Source: Xestospongia bergquistia
Lineage: Eukaryota > Porifera > Demospongiae > Haplosclerida > Petrosiidae
DNA length: 64,000 nucleotides
Direction: 5' to 3'
Assembly: GCA_963965975.1 (NCBI GenBank)
Contig: OZ014411.1
Span: forward strand, 7,549,001-7,613,000
Shown here: positions 43,972 to 55,421 of the stretch, one piece after another
Layout: each line of letters starts with the position of its first letter
How positions within the stretch are numbered: position 1 is the first letter of the stretch
Made by a program: the position numbers and the translations under genes
The notes under the pieces: generated by a model
The model's database searches: none
What the model saw: the letters and a program-made list of their open reading frames with translations, nothing else
What the model was told of the DNA's origin: nothing

Positions 43972-46900
43972 TTACAATTCTTCATACTGAAAAGAGTCGT
44001 CATCTCTTAGCAGTGGCATTAGAGTATCTTGTGATCCATCTCTCCTCTTTACAGCTATTTTCTTGATCTTCTTGCAGTTACCATAAATAAAAACATATTG
44101 CACACACTTTCTGATGTAATGAAAACGACTCATTGATATATAACTATGATATAACAGGATGATAAAGAAGGTGACAAAGATGAGAACAATCATTATTGTT
44201 GTCATTAAAGTAGTAATGGTCTTTGATGAGCCATAGGCAAGATGTGTATTAAAATTGACCAAGAGGAGCACCATAAACCACAAGTCTAAAGCATTTAAAG
44301 TCTTACTTTTAAATGGCTGGAACACACCTTCTACAAAAATAAATGACATTAGTATAATATGGGACAGTACAAGCTGTAGAGTCATGTTGCTACCTTGAAG
44401 AACAGCATTTACAATGTAGAGAAGAGACATAACTATTAACCTTAAACCAAACCAGTATCTTAAATTCTCTTTGTAAGGTCCACAAATAGCATCAATAAAT
44501 GGAAGAAAGTATTTGGCAAAAAGATGACATCTTAACATCTTAACTCCAAACAATCCAACTAATGTAAAAGGTACAATGAAGAGAGATAGAACTGCAATAC
44601 TAACACATACTAAAACAATATGGAAAGGATTCTGGCCATAAAGGACATTGCCATCTCTAAACCAAACCAGTAAATTACCAGAACTATTTGTGCTATTATA
44701 ATAAACATGTGCGGGTGTGAGTACAAGTAATGATATAGATAAAAGATCTGAGTAAGAGATGTACATCAATGTTACAAGAACTTGTACAGATGATCCAACA
44801 ATGAGGTTAGCAATCCTGCTAGAACATCGACTTAAGAGAACAATGACAGCAACTATTACCCAAAAATATAGTGGGAAAAAGTATAATAAGGTAGTCTTCT
44901 CAAGCTCATTGAGATTATTTGTTATACACACAGGTATATTCCATTGATATTTGATGGAAGTAAGAAAATACACCATATATTGTAAATGTGTATTCTTGAT
45001 GTCCACTTCAGAAGATGGTATAGCATATGGCCATATAATATTTAGCCAAAATATGAATCCTCCAAGTGTACCCAAGTCAATTGTCAATCTCAAACTAAAC
45101 AACACTAATACATACACTATACCACCTAGTATACCAAATGATATAGCAAGTGCAGTATGTAGTGTATTAGAACATTGGTGACAATCAGTGCTCCCTAAGA
45201 CAATACTGTAGCCCTCTTTACACTGACCACACAACCATCCCTTACGATTTCCTCTACACATAATATCAGGCTGTGTTATATTTATAGTTGTATTTGGTAG
45301 ACAGTATCCAAGAGTACAATGTTCAGTATAAGCAATAATAGTTCCATTATCCACAACTCCGAGCCATGATTGAGATGGAATATTAATTGCTAATGTATCA
45401 ATGTTACATTGTGTGATTCCAAACCTTTTAAGAAATGTACTACACACACATGCTTTGGTTTCTTTACTATATATAAAACCTGGTGGGCAGCTTTGTGAAA
45501 TCAATTCAACTATAGTTGTAGGAATATATCCTAATACTTCAAAGTGCAAATACATTTTACCATGTATGTTTTCAGAAAATATTGTAAAATGTAAAGATGT
45601 ACAATTATTGCTGTAGACAGTTTGAATTTGTTGTGTAACAGGTAGCAGATATGTTAGGTCCATTGAGTATTGATACGTAACGTTATAATTAGGACGCCGA
45701 AATTTCCCTAATTTAGTCAGCCTGGTAAAAACTTGGGCATAAGTTGGATTATCACTCAAATCATAAGCTTTTAGACCCATTGTTATGGTTTTACCAGGAT
45801 ATACTTTGATCCGGGCATTATTAGTAATGTTATTGATATTACAATGACATGTGCTAACAGGTACTGAAGATATTTCACTGAATCTAGAATCATTGGTTTT
45901 TACTTCAAAGTGTAATATTCTTTGATATATGTCACTAATATTTACATCTTTTAAGTATAACTGTTGACAGTCATACAATGGAGACATGTAGATGGAATTT
46001 CCAGCAAGTTTAGCAGTGTTATTTTTAAAAGATAATGTAGCATTTAATTGGGAAATGTTCTGACTTACTACTTGAATAGCACATAGTGGGTTGTTTGTGG
46101 GGAGATTTCTATCCATATGTGAGTAAAGTGCACCACCATAAAAAGAAGCATGATTGTTAATAAAAGATGCATTAGTTAATTCATGAATGTAGAGATGTGA
46201 TAATGAATCAAGTCGAATAGCAGCTCCATGGCTGGCTCTGTTATTATTAAAAATTAGCGTACCATTTAAATGAATATCACTGTTATATGCTTGTATTACT
46301 GAGCCTGTTACTTCTTTAAAAAGGTTGTTTTCTCCATTAATGTAAACAGATTTTGTATTGACAAAAACCATTTTTCCAGAATTAAGAGCTGTGTTTAAAG
46401 GTACACTCCAATGTGCATTATAAAACTTGAGAGATTCTAAAACAAACAGCAAATTTTTGTGTCCTTTTTTTGATTCTGAGAGAATGAATGGATTCCGTAT
46501 TCCATTATAATATTGAACACATTCTAAATTATCTAAATATATTCTGAGATTAACAGACACAAGAGTTGAGGTAATAATGTGAAGAATTGAGTGATTATAT
46601 TGATTTGAACTAATGTAAGACTCGAAATCATCGTTAGTATAAGAATTATCATTACGTTCATCTTCAATCTTACTATCTGTAATAGTTAATATATCCCATG
46701 GTGCATGAAAAATGCTTTCATCATTAAAGGTTGTAGTAGCTATGCAACGTATTCTAAACGTATCAAACTGAGCTCTTCCTACAAGTTTACTATGGTGAAA
46801 CAAAGAGCTGGTAACTGTAACAGAAGTATTTCCAACTGGTGCATCACTAAAGATAATTGCAAAACCATCAAAGACACCACCTATATCGTCAGCCCAATGT

Positions 46901-47733
46901 GTATTAGACAACAGTACATTAGCACTGTAGTTTCCTTGGCTAAAGATAACTGTCATACCAGCTGCAAATGCACTAATTGCTTTAGGTTGTTTAGCATGGA
47001 GTTGAGCTGCAATATTAATATCAGTATATGGTACAATGTTGTAATTACCTTTTATAATTGTCTTGTTTACAAGCACATGTGCTTTTAATAATCCAATTCT
47101 GTTATCCAAATTACTAAAGTACAATATAAGTCCTGATCCACCACAACTGGGAAGCAAATTTACAGAACATTGAGCACTGCCAGATGTAGCACTAATGTTG
47201 ACATTATTAGTGGTAACATTGTTATTGATATTTATTAAAAGAATAGCAAAACCATAGTATTCAGTAATGCTAACTCCAAACAACATGATATAATAGGAAT
47301 AACTGATGAGTAATGTCACTGACTGACTCTCATGAAAGTAGAAGGCTGTATCATTAGGATATAGAGTACTAGTTGATGGCATAGGTCCTCCACACTGAGT
47401 TATATATACATTTTCAATCATCAACCCACTAACATAAAAACCAAAACCAACAGATTCAAAACTATTATTATAATGTCTGCAAGTTATAATAGCAGGAGTT
47501 ATTGATGTACTACATAAGGTAATATTTGAGATATTACTCACCAAACAAAAAGAACTCGAAGAGAGTATATACTTTACATGAGGAGAAAGGAGTAGCTGAG
47601 TATTTGGTTGAAGAGGATGATCTGGATCACAGAGGTATTTGTTCAGATCACCAGGTTTTTTTAGTGAATGAATATGAGACAGATTTAGTCTTGAACAGGA
47701 CACTAGTAAGAGAAACAACAGCACAGAAACCAT
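43972..47733 (-). CDS. Large beta-helix ectodomain multi-pass membrane receptor-like protein
   Basis: A single exon of 1253 aa starting at an ATG (complement of 47731-47733), followed by a hydrophobic signal peptide (residues 1-14). The ectodomain to about 820 is rich in Asn glycosylation sites and short beta-strand repeats such as NNRASHGAAIRLDS and NNHASFYGGALYS, typical of right-handed beta-helix (pectin-lyase-like) folds. A Cys-rich module (CRGNRKGWLCGQCKEGY to CHQC) precedes about eight hydrophobic segments from residue 860 on, including the motif GPYKENLRYWFGLR that its broken paralogue also has. The tail is cytosolic, basic then acidic. Such proteins are expanded in sponges; ligand and signalling mode are unknown. 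It is not obviously a classical GPCR, as no DRY or NPxxY motif was seen. Confidence 0.85.
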   Translation of the reverse strand: MVSVLLFLLLVSCSRLNLSHIHSLKKPGDLNKYLCDPDHPLQPNTQLLLSPHVKYILSSSSFCLVSNISNITLCSTSITPAIITCRHYNNSFESVGFGFYVSGLMIENVYITQCGGPMPSTSTLYPNDTAFYFHESQSVTLLISYSYYIMLFGVSITEYYGFAILLININNNVTTNNVNISATSGSAQCSVNLLPSCGGSGLILYFSNLDNRIGLLKAHVLVNKTIIKGNYNIVPYTDINIAAQLHAKQPKAISAFAAGMTVIFSQGNYSANVLLSNTHWADDIGGVFDGFAIIFSDAPVGNTSVTVTSSLFHHSKLVGRAQFDTFRIRCIATTTFNDESIFHAPWDILTITDSKIEDERNDNSYTNDDFESYISSNQYNHSILHIITSTLVSVNLRIYLDNLECVQYYNGIRNPFILSESKKGHKNLLFVLESLKFYNAHWSVPLNTALNSGKMVFVNTKSVYINGENNLFKEVTGSVIQAYNSDIHLNGTLIFNNNRASHGAAIRLDSLSHLYIHELTNASFINNHASFYGGALYSHMDRNLPTNNPLCAIQVVSQNISQLNATLSFKNNTAKLAGNSIYMSPLYDCQQLYLKDVNISDIYQRILHFEVKTNDSRFSEISSVPVSTCHCNINNITNNARIKVYPGKTITMGLKAYDLSDNPTYAQVFTRLTKLGKFRRPNYNVTYQYSMDLTYLLPVTQQIQTVYSNNCTSLHFTIFSENIHGKMYLHFEVLGYIPTTIVELISQSCPPGFIYSKETKACVCSTFLKRFGITQCNIDTLAINIPSQSWLGVVDNGTIIAYTEHCTLGYCLPNTTINITQPDIMCRGNRKGWLCGQCKEGYSIVLGSTDCHQCSNTLHTALAISFGILGGIVYVLVLFSLRLTIDLGTLGGFIFWLNIIWPYAIPSSEVDIKNTHLQYMVYFLTSIKYQWNIPVCITNNLNELEKTTLLYFFPLYFWVIVAVIVLLSRCSSRIANLIVGSSVQVLVTLMYISYSDLLSISLLVLTPAHVYYNSTNSSGNLLVWFRDGNVLYGQNPFHIVLVCVSIAVLSLFIVPFTLVGLFGVKMLRCHLFAKYFLPFIDAICGPYKENLRYWFGLRLIVMSLLYIVNAVLQGSNMTLQLVLSHIILMSFIFVEGVFQPFKSKTLNALDLWFMVLLLVNFNTHLAYGSSKTITTLMTTIMIVLIFVTFFIILLYHSYISMSRFHYIRKCVQYVFIYGNCKKIKKIAVKRRDGSQDTLMPLLRDDDSFQYEEL

Positions 47734-49054
47734 AATCTTGGTTTGAATTTGAATAGCTGTATAGAGTGATTAGCTTCTGAGAGTCTTGTCTACTTGTTTA
47801 GATTTAAGTAGTATCATGTATAAGTTATAATGATCCAATGACATACAACCGATGAATTTTGGAAAAGATTAAGCAAACTTTGATGTTGTTTTATTTTAAG
47901 AATGCCAACATCAACAGTTTATCAACAGAGAAACTTGACAGCATGACAACATTAAATGCATGTTGAAGCACATGACAAACAATAGAGCTTAGAGTCACAT
48001 GTTGTCTAGATTTAGAATTAATCTAACACAGATATAATATACTTATCACTTTGTGCTTGCCATCATGTTATCATGCTGAATGAGCATTGAGACCACATTC
48101 TGAGTGCAATATATTCCATATAACATAAGAACAGATGGTACTTTAAATGATATATAGTGATGTGCTTGAGCAGATCAATGGCACATGCAAAGAAGCGTGA
48201 TAATTGTTTTAACTGTTCGTGATAATTAGAACTATAAGTGCTGTAAAAAACAAACAACAGTTCGGTCATAAAAATGATCATGCCTACAGTACCAATGACT
48301 TTTCATACAGCACTCTCAGTCCCTTTGATAGGCTAATATGCATCCTACTACAATGTTTTATAATAAGTATATAACTAAAGATATACTATTCGTTCAAATG
48401 TGTATCTACAATAAGTTTATATACTAAATAGCAACCTATACTACATAGTAAAAGTTAAATCTTATATATACCATGGGTTTCAGTGACAGAGTATGACAAT
48501 CAAGTAGTCATGTGAGTTTAATTGCTGATGTACACTTCCACCCAGATAGTTCCTGAGGATAATATTGTTTCAATCAATGTTTTGTGTCTATTTGTTTAGA
48601 TGTAAGTGTACCACCTGGTTATACATAAGTTGGTTATTGCAACAAAACTCCCATGGCTATTACATAATTTTGCAAACAACTGTCCATTATGACAATAATT
48701 TAAGCAAACTTCACTATTATTTTATATTAGGGATATACACATAACTATCAACAGCTGTCAACAGAGTAGCTTGATAGTTCTATGATATCAAAGCGAAGTG
48801 TACACACATGACAAACAGCAGGATTGAGAGTTAGATATTGTTTAGTATTAACCTAACGTAGATACAGACTTACATAATAACAGTATATTACAAACCAAAT
48901 TACACATATTAGGTAATACTAACAGTCATGTTTTTCATAGAATGTGGACATCTGTACACTAACCAGTGTTAATAAAAATGTAGTGATTACAATGTTGTTA
49001 TTGTATATAGTGTGAGTAAAATGTTGACTTATTTGATTAAATATACATATAGCT
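47734..49054. other. Intergenic
   Basis: Upstream of the receptor gene. No feature recognised. Confidence 0.5.
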
Positions 49055-49095
49055 GCTTATATAGTTTACACTCATTAAGTGTAAACTATATAAGC
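49055..49095. repeat. Perfect 18-bp hairpin
   Basis: Arms 49055-49072 (GCTTATATAGTTTACACT) and 49078-49095, exact complements, loop CATTA. Weaker pairing (AGCTG with CAGCT) extends beyond it. Confidence 0.9.
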
Positions 49096-51018
49096 CAAAG
49101 CAGCTTGACAAGTCATTTTAGTTTGGACACTGCACCACAATAATCTATGTATTTTATAGCAACTATATACATGTATATAACTAAAAGTATAAATCAAAAT
49201 TTACATACACAATTTATTCAGATAATTATACTAAATGGCATCTTGTACTATATATACAATGAAAATTGTAATCATATACATCAAAAATAGTAGATATATA
49301 ATTATAGTTTGTGTAAATGCTTAATCATTAGATTTCAAACTAAGCTATTGAAATAATAGAGAAAATGATATGTTCTCATGACAAATAGTTATTTAAGTCA
49401 ATGCAAATAAAATATAAACTATTAACACACCTTCCATTAAAAAATGGGTGTGTTATTAGGATAGTAAAGTAGAGGGTGGAGTTTTAAAGACACGTAACTT
49501 TTGTAACCACATAAGTAGATCCAACATGTGATCAGATAGTATGACATTTCATGAGTTCAAGTAATTAAACTAAACAACCTTGTTGATTAAATGATGGAGT
49601 AATGGGACTGGGAGATTGCATGCTGATATAAAAACTATATAAGTTGATCATAGAGTACATTTTGTAATTATTGAGATTGTATCACTTACTAATTAGTATA
49701 GTTAGAATGTGTTAATAGTGATGGCAATGTTAGGAAGTAACAGAATGTGCAATGTTCATCTTTACTGCTACAAACCTCATGTAACTTCAAAAACACCAGC
49801 TACTTCAGCAATTCTCTCCTATAGGCAACTCTATATAACATTAACAATATATTAAGTAAAGATAATGGGTGTGGACTGGACTATCTTTTAAATGTAGTAA
49901 CATCTGGTCATAATTCCATTGTCCATTTGTGACCAGCTATCATAGAAAGAAGAATTCTTCAGGTGTTTCTTTATGGAGTGGTTGTTTTAAGCAATGCATC
50001 ATTTTTGTTACTGTGTAAGTTACTGTTGTTAGGTAGCCATCAGGATGTGGTTGATATCTTGGAGATTTATCAGTAATAACTTGGAAGTTTGCATCATTAA
50101 AAAGCCCTATCCACAGGACACCTCTTCTTAATGAATATGACTTTCCTCTTCTCTTAATAACTGGCAATTTATACATTCTGGAAACATCTAACATTGACAA
50201 ACCTGTATCCGTAATGTTCAGATATGTGTAGAATGAATATGACTAACTATATTAAATTTGAACATGATCTGTCTAATAACTTGCACTGTTATAGCAGTTA
50301 TTGTATTAGAAACAATTAGTATCGCTCTTATCATTTAAAATTATTATTTAAACCAAAAGTAAAATTTATGTTACCCTAATATATTGAAAGGACTTTAGCT
50401 ATTATTAATAGTGTCACTACATTAAAAGGATTTGTTTACTGATGTTTTCTTGTCAAATGTCTTCTTATTACAATAATATAGTATATTTTCAAATGTATGT
50501 AAATAATTATCAGATAGTCTAAGTATTAGGTAAGTTTATGGTAGCATCAGTGTCATTAGTGTTCCTTTCATTCTTACATATCTTTTTGTTTTCATTAACA
50601 TGGAGGCTATATATTGAGCCAAAAATCAACCCTATAATTATGTTGATATTTATACATAATTATGCTTATGGATAATAATACATATTGTGATGACCCATTA
50701 AATTAATTCTTCATAGTAGTTAAGTAAAGTCTATGCGCACAATATGTATTTGATATGAATACCAGTCTAAAAAAATAAAGTTCCAATGTTTCTCTAACAT
50801 CTGGTATAGCACACATAATATCTCATTCACCAGTACACTACTGTTTCAATAAACCACAGTTTATTGAACTTGTGCTTAACAAAGCATTTTTTATAGTTGG
50901 CTTTGTTTATAAAGATATCTTTAGAAAGTAACGTTAGTAACCAATTCACATGAGAAAAACGACAGTAACCTAATAATTGAGCCAAAATATTACTATGCGT
51001 CTGCGAAGTAAAGGGATT
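49096..51018. other. Intergenic
   Basis: The antisense frame 49940-50200 (86 codons, MSMLDVSRMYKLPVIKRRGK and on) is open with balanced composition but is not recognised. It could be an exon of an unidentified gene. The rest shows nothing. Confidence 0.35.
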
Positions 51019-51144
51019 GTAGTCTCGTCCACAGACGCCCACTCGCTAATGTGTCTGGTACTGCTTTAGAAAATTGTGTGACCAACATCCGCTTCATACT
51101 TCCTGTAACGCCCTTCGTGAGTGGGCGTCTGGGGACGAGACTAA
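51019..51144. mobile_element. 122-bp MITE with 24-bp terminal inverted repeats and TA duplication
   Basis: Arm 51021-51044 (AGTCTCGTCCACAGACGCCC plus ACTC) is complementary to 51119-51142 with one mismatch. TA borders both ends (51019-51020 and 51143-51144). It ends 83 bp before the start codon of the coiled-coil gene, so it supplies part of that gene's promoter or 5' UTR. Confidence 0.8.
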
Positions 51145-51227
51145 AAGGGGCTGGTCTCCACCTACAGAAGGCACACCTAGCAACCCAATCTCGTGAGTAT
51201 GAAACTTGAATATCTATAGCGTCAGAA

Positions 51228-52148
51228 ATGTCTCGTACTGTAGCAGAAACAGGAAAGCTATGTCTCGAAGCGGCGCATCAACTTATAATCCATCATCATC
51301 ATCATCCAGAAGAGGCCATTGAAAAGCTAAGGTCACTTGAAGAAGATGGCAAGACTTTGCACAAAAGTGCTATGAGTCAAAAGGAAAAGCTACAGAAAAA
51401 AGAAAAAGAGTCAGAAAATATGTTAACAACACTACATAAAGAAAGAGAGCGCTGTGAATCGAGAAAAAGGAATTTGAAAAAGGAGAAATCAGGAATTGAA
51501 TTATCTTATACTAGAGAAGAGACTTCACTGAAGAATGCGCAGGAAGATTTAGAAAAGGCTGAAAGTGGTTTAAGAGATGCTGAAAGCAGTTTAGAATATG
51601 CCAAAGGACAAAGGGAAAAAACCATGGCTTTATCTTTTTTTGGAACAGCTTTGGCTACATTGGCTTTTGGTCCAATTGGTTTTGCTGCAGGAGCAGTAAC
51701 TGGAGCTGTAGCTATAAGTAATGAAGAAAACAATGTTGAGAGAGCAAGAAATAGAAAGGATCAATGCAACAGGACTGTCCGTGATGCAGAATCATGTGTG
51801 AATTCTACTAGACAGTCTCTTCAAAGAATTGAATCAGATATAAAAGATTGTAATAGAAAATTATCACAATGTGAGACGCAAATAGAAGAAAAGCACAGAA
51901 AAATTGCTGCAATGAGACAGTCGATTGCAGTTTTAATAGAGGCAGAATTTTTGTGGGAAATGTTTGGTCAAGCAGCAACACATGCAACAGAGAGGACTGA
52001 GTTTTTAAAAAGAATAGTTAAAAAGGCAGAAGAATTTCAAAAGCGTGAAATCCTGACATCCAAGGGAACAGTAATAATGGCAACAACTTTCATAGAAGCA
52101 TGGGAAGCCATTGCAGGACAAGCGGCTGATACGCGCTTACGTAACTAG
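51228..52148 (+). CDS. Coiled-coil protein with central hydrophobic hairpin (pore-former or apolipoprotein L-like architecture)
   Basis: A single exon of 306 aa, the ATG preceded by GTCAGAA. A His run lies at residues 22-26. A long charged coiled coil spans about 47-130. A hydrophobic, glycine-rich segment follows at about 133-163 (MALSFFGTALATLAFGP, then IGFAAGAVTGAVAI), then a second coiled coil at about 165-232 and a C-terminal helical part to 306. Coil-hairpin-coil is the plan of alpha-helical pore-forming proteins (ClyA/Hbl type) and of apolipoprotein L; membrane insertion of the central segment would be the predicted activity. No signal peptide is evident. No family was firmly recognised; an intracellular structural role is equally possible. 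It has no introns although the neighbouring TPR-CHAT gene does. AATAAA-like sequences near 52340 may be the poly(A) signal. Confidence 0.8.
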   Translation: MSRTVAETGKLCLEAAHQLIIHHHHHPEEAIEKLRSLEEDGKTLHKSAMSQKEKLQKKEKESENMLTTLHKERERCESRKRNLKKEKSGIELSYTREETSLKNAQEDLEKAESGLRDAESSLEYAKGQREKTMALSFFGTALATLAFGPIGFAAGAVTGAVAISNEENNVERARNRKDQCNRTVRDAESCVNSTRQSLQRIESDIKDCNRKLSQCETQIEEKHRKIAAMRQSIAVLIEAEFLWEMFGQAATHATERTEFLKRIVKKAEEFQKREILTSKGTVIMATTFIEAWEAIAGQAADTRLRN

Positions 52149-55100
52149 CTATGTATAACTATGTGTTATTATATATATTATATATGTAGGTCCTAAAAGT
52201 TGTACTTCTTGTTTAATGCTTTCTCACGTGTAGACTGAAGATGATTTTGTTTAATTGCTTTTTTTCGAAGCTATATTTGCGGCTCAATTAATTTCCTATA
52301 TTAATATTTAACATTTTTTCATATTAGATTTAAATATAAATAAAAAGTTATGTAAATAAAATAAATATAATATTATATAACAAACAAAAAGAACCAAATG
52401 GAAGGAAGGGCCAATGTAGATGTGTATATACTTGTTTGTTTCTATGTACATCTTTACATAGCTCACATAGACACAAATTTAACTGGTCATATGTTGGTTT
52501 TTCTATATGTATATACTTGTCCTTCTGAGTAAGCTGTATTTGACGTAAGTACTCGTTACACACATTGTAAAGAGCTACTCATTTAGTGTGATATTCCACG
52601 ACTCTTTTTTGAATGCGTTTGACGTCCATATTTTTGCTCTATCTCCTGTCGTAAAGTAAACATTTATTTTTATTTCATATAAAGTTTGAGGCTGGGACAG
52701 GTTGTACAGGGCTGTTGTAGTGATTTCAGAATTTTTCACCTTGGACCATTAAATAGGTAACAATAAGCAGCCTGTAAATTAAATGTTAGCTTGTCATGTA
52801 GTGTTAAAACTACTGACAGCACAGCAAATTGAGCACTGAGATTTGTTATATCGATACCCAGTTCTTGCATCCAATTCCGCAACTCTTGAATTTGGACAAT
52901 TAATCCTTGCAACTAAACTTACTTACTTCTCCAAGATCATCAAGAAGAGTTTTCAAATCAAATTATCAAGTAAGCTATCCTTTCCAGACAAGACATGCAA
53001 GACAAGAGTAGAAGTTTTAGCTCGTTCTGAAAGCAAGGAATATGTGTGACCAGCAACAAGTATATCTGTTGACCTCAATTTTGCCTGTGGTACTGGTAAT
53101 GTAACGAAAAGGACATTACATCCCTAATGTTCCTTCACTATAGCTACATGCATAGCCATATTTTAGCTGTACAATCAATAAGACCTATATCAAATACATT
53201 TACTAAACGTTATCAGTCATTTAATGTCATAAGTCTTATTACTGTCATATCCACTGTATAATACAAAAAAGGATAACATTTATAGTCAGTTAGATTCCCC
53301 TAGGACTGCATTCGATGCATGACACATCTTTATCATCTCATTGGCAGTTTCTCAAATTATCAGTCAACTTAGCAGTCACTAGCTTGGGTTAGACTGTCCA
53401 TGAATACTGTCTACTATTCTGTAACAGTAAACAACTATATTTTAATTAACATAACGTCAATTTAATTTATATTCAAATTCAGAGAACTTAGTCTTGAATA
53501 ATCCTTTATCAAAACAATTCAATAAAAGAAAGGAAAGGGCATGTATAAATGGAAATTATATAAAATATACTTTTAAGTTTTTGTATCAATAAATCTAAAT
53601 CTAAGTTAGATGCAGTTAACTTACAACAGCAATAATGTATAAGCAAAATGCAATAAAATTATAGTAAAGAAACTACTTACTGGACCCTATTTATTTCTCA
53701 TTACACATTACAATGAGCGATATGTATGTAACAATACTTTTGAGACTAGTTTGTAATACAAACAGTTAATGTCATATATACAGCAATATAACATGTACTA
53801 TATACCATTACCAGAGAGAGAGACACACATAGATTGTTGTCATCAGTCTTAAGCTTATCGAAGGAATAAAAATACACTCTACCAAAATTGTGTATGTTTG
53901 ATTGACATACGTGTACATGTGATATGAAATGTTAACAATATTTTGTAATTATATAGGTTGGTGGTATTATAATGAAAAGACATTACATGCAATCTTTTAA
54001 TAAACACCTATGTCATGTGTATATGTATACCACTGAACACACCAAACACCTCTCTTGTTCTTTTTCTTTTTTTAAGTATGCAGAGTAGTAAATAACATTA
54101 AGTATATTTAGGTCCATTATCATTTAATGGGCCATTCCATAAAATATAATAAATGTCATGAATGTGGTTACTGTGATAACTTTGTCTTTGAAATAACACA
54201 GGATTGACTGATATACAACATGGAAAACACAAAAAAAAGATAACACACATCAAAAAGTGAACATATTGAGCATCCACTAACTGAGCATACTCACAACGTA
54301 ATTATATCTAATAAACATAATAATAACAAATTAGCACACATACCTAATACATACTTCAATACACTACAGTTACCAAGATTGTCCAATAATAATTATTTAT
54401 TGGAAAAACAATCACTAGTAACAAACAATATCTTTGATATTCACAGCACATCTATGAGTGGGTCACTGTCTGTTAAAAGGTCAATAAAACATGATAACTA
54501 TTTGTGAAGTTCATAAAATTTGCCACCAAAACTGCTTCATAATAATCATAGGGAAAGTATTCACCCTCACATCCAATAACAATAATGCATTATGAAATGT
54601 ACATCAAGAACAACTTTATATGAAGAGAAATTATTAAATAATTCAATTGAACAATATGCCTACCTCCACATGTTTAATATAACATGTTTAAATGTATGGG
54701 AGTAGGACTAGAAGTTGTGAGCTATAGTTCCTGCTAATATTGGGCAAAAAGCATGCATGTCAACGTGAAAGATTTGGTGTTCTCAACATTTGTCATGAAT
54801 AATTCTATGATTTAAAAAGCCTTAATTTTCAACAATCTTTATTGTGTCCTTGGAAGTTCAAAGATATGATAACATAGCACAAAGATAGGCCAAATTATAA
54901 TTAATTACATGTCCAAAGTAAAACAAACAAACTATTAATAATAGATAAATTTTAGACCTAGACTGATCCAATTTATTCATTACTTTGAGTCACTGACTGA
55001 CTGTTTACACGAGTGTAATAATTTTAGAGGATAGTGCAAGCTTATCATTTCTTAAATTGACCTTTTTATTGTACATAAATTTTTTATTTGTGTTGCAATT

Positions 55101-55421
55101 TGCTTGCAGATGCGATAACGTTATTATCATTATTAGCTCTGTTGTTGTCTTTGTTAGTATTGACTGACATAAAAGAATAGCATAATATATGAATTTATTG
55201 TTGTAAAACAATATATATATATATATATATATAATAAATAAATATTAAGAGTTGAGATTGAACACAAATCAAATTTTGACCAATTACTGTCATATCACTA
55301 AACAATGAAAAAAATTAAAGAGAACAACGCAGTTTCAGTTCTCATGATTATTACTTTCAAATGTAAACTTATCACAAAAGGAAAAAAATTCCAAGATCTA
55401 TAATTATTATTATTATTATTG
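52149..55421. other. Convergent intergenic region
   Basis: 3.3 kb between the two convergent genes. A (TA)n tract lies at 55211-55233 and an ATT-repeat at 55402-55423. No gene recognised; frames at 52348, 52843, 55005 and 55298 have no support. Confidence 0.5.

Noticed and set aside
46705..47088. 127-aa plus-strand frame
   Set aside because: Shadow of the 1253-aa receptor gene on the opposite strand.
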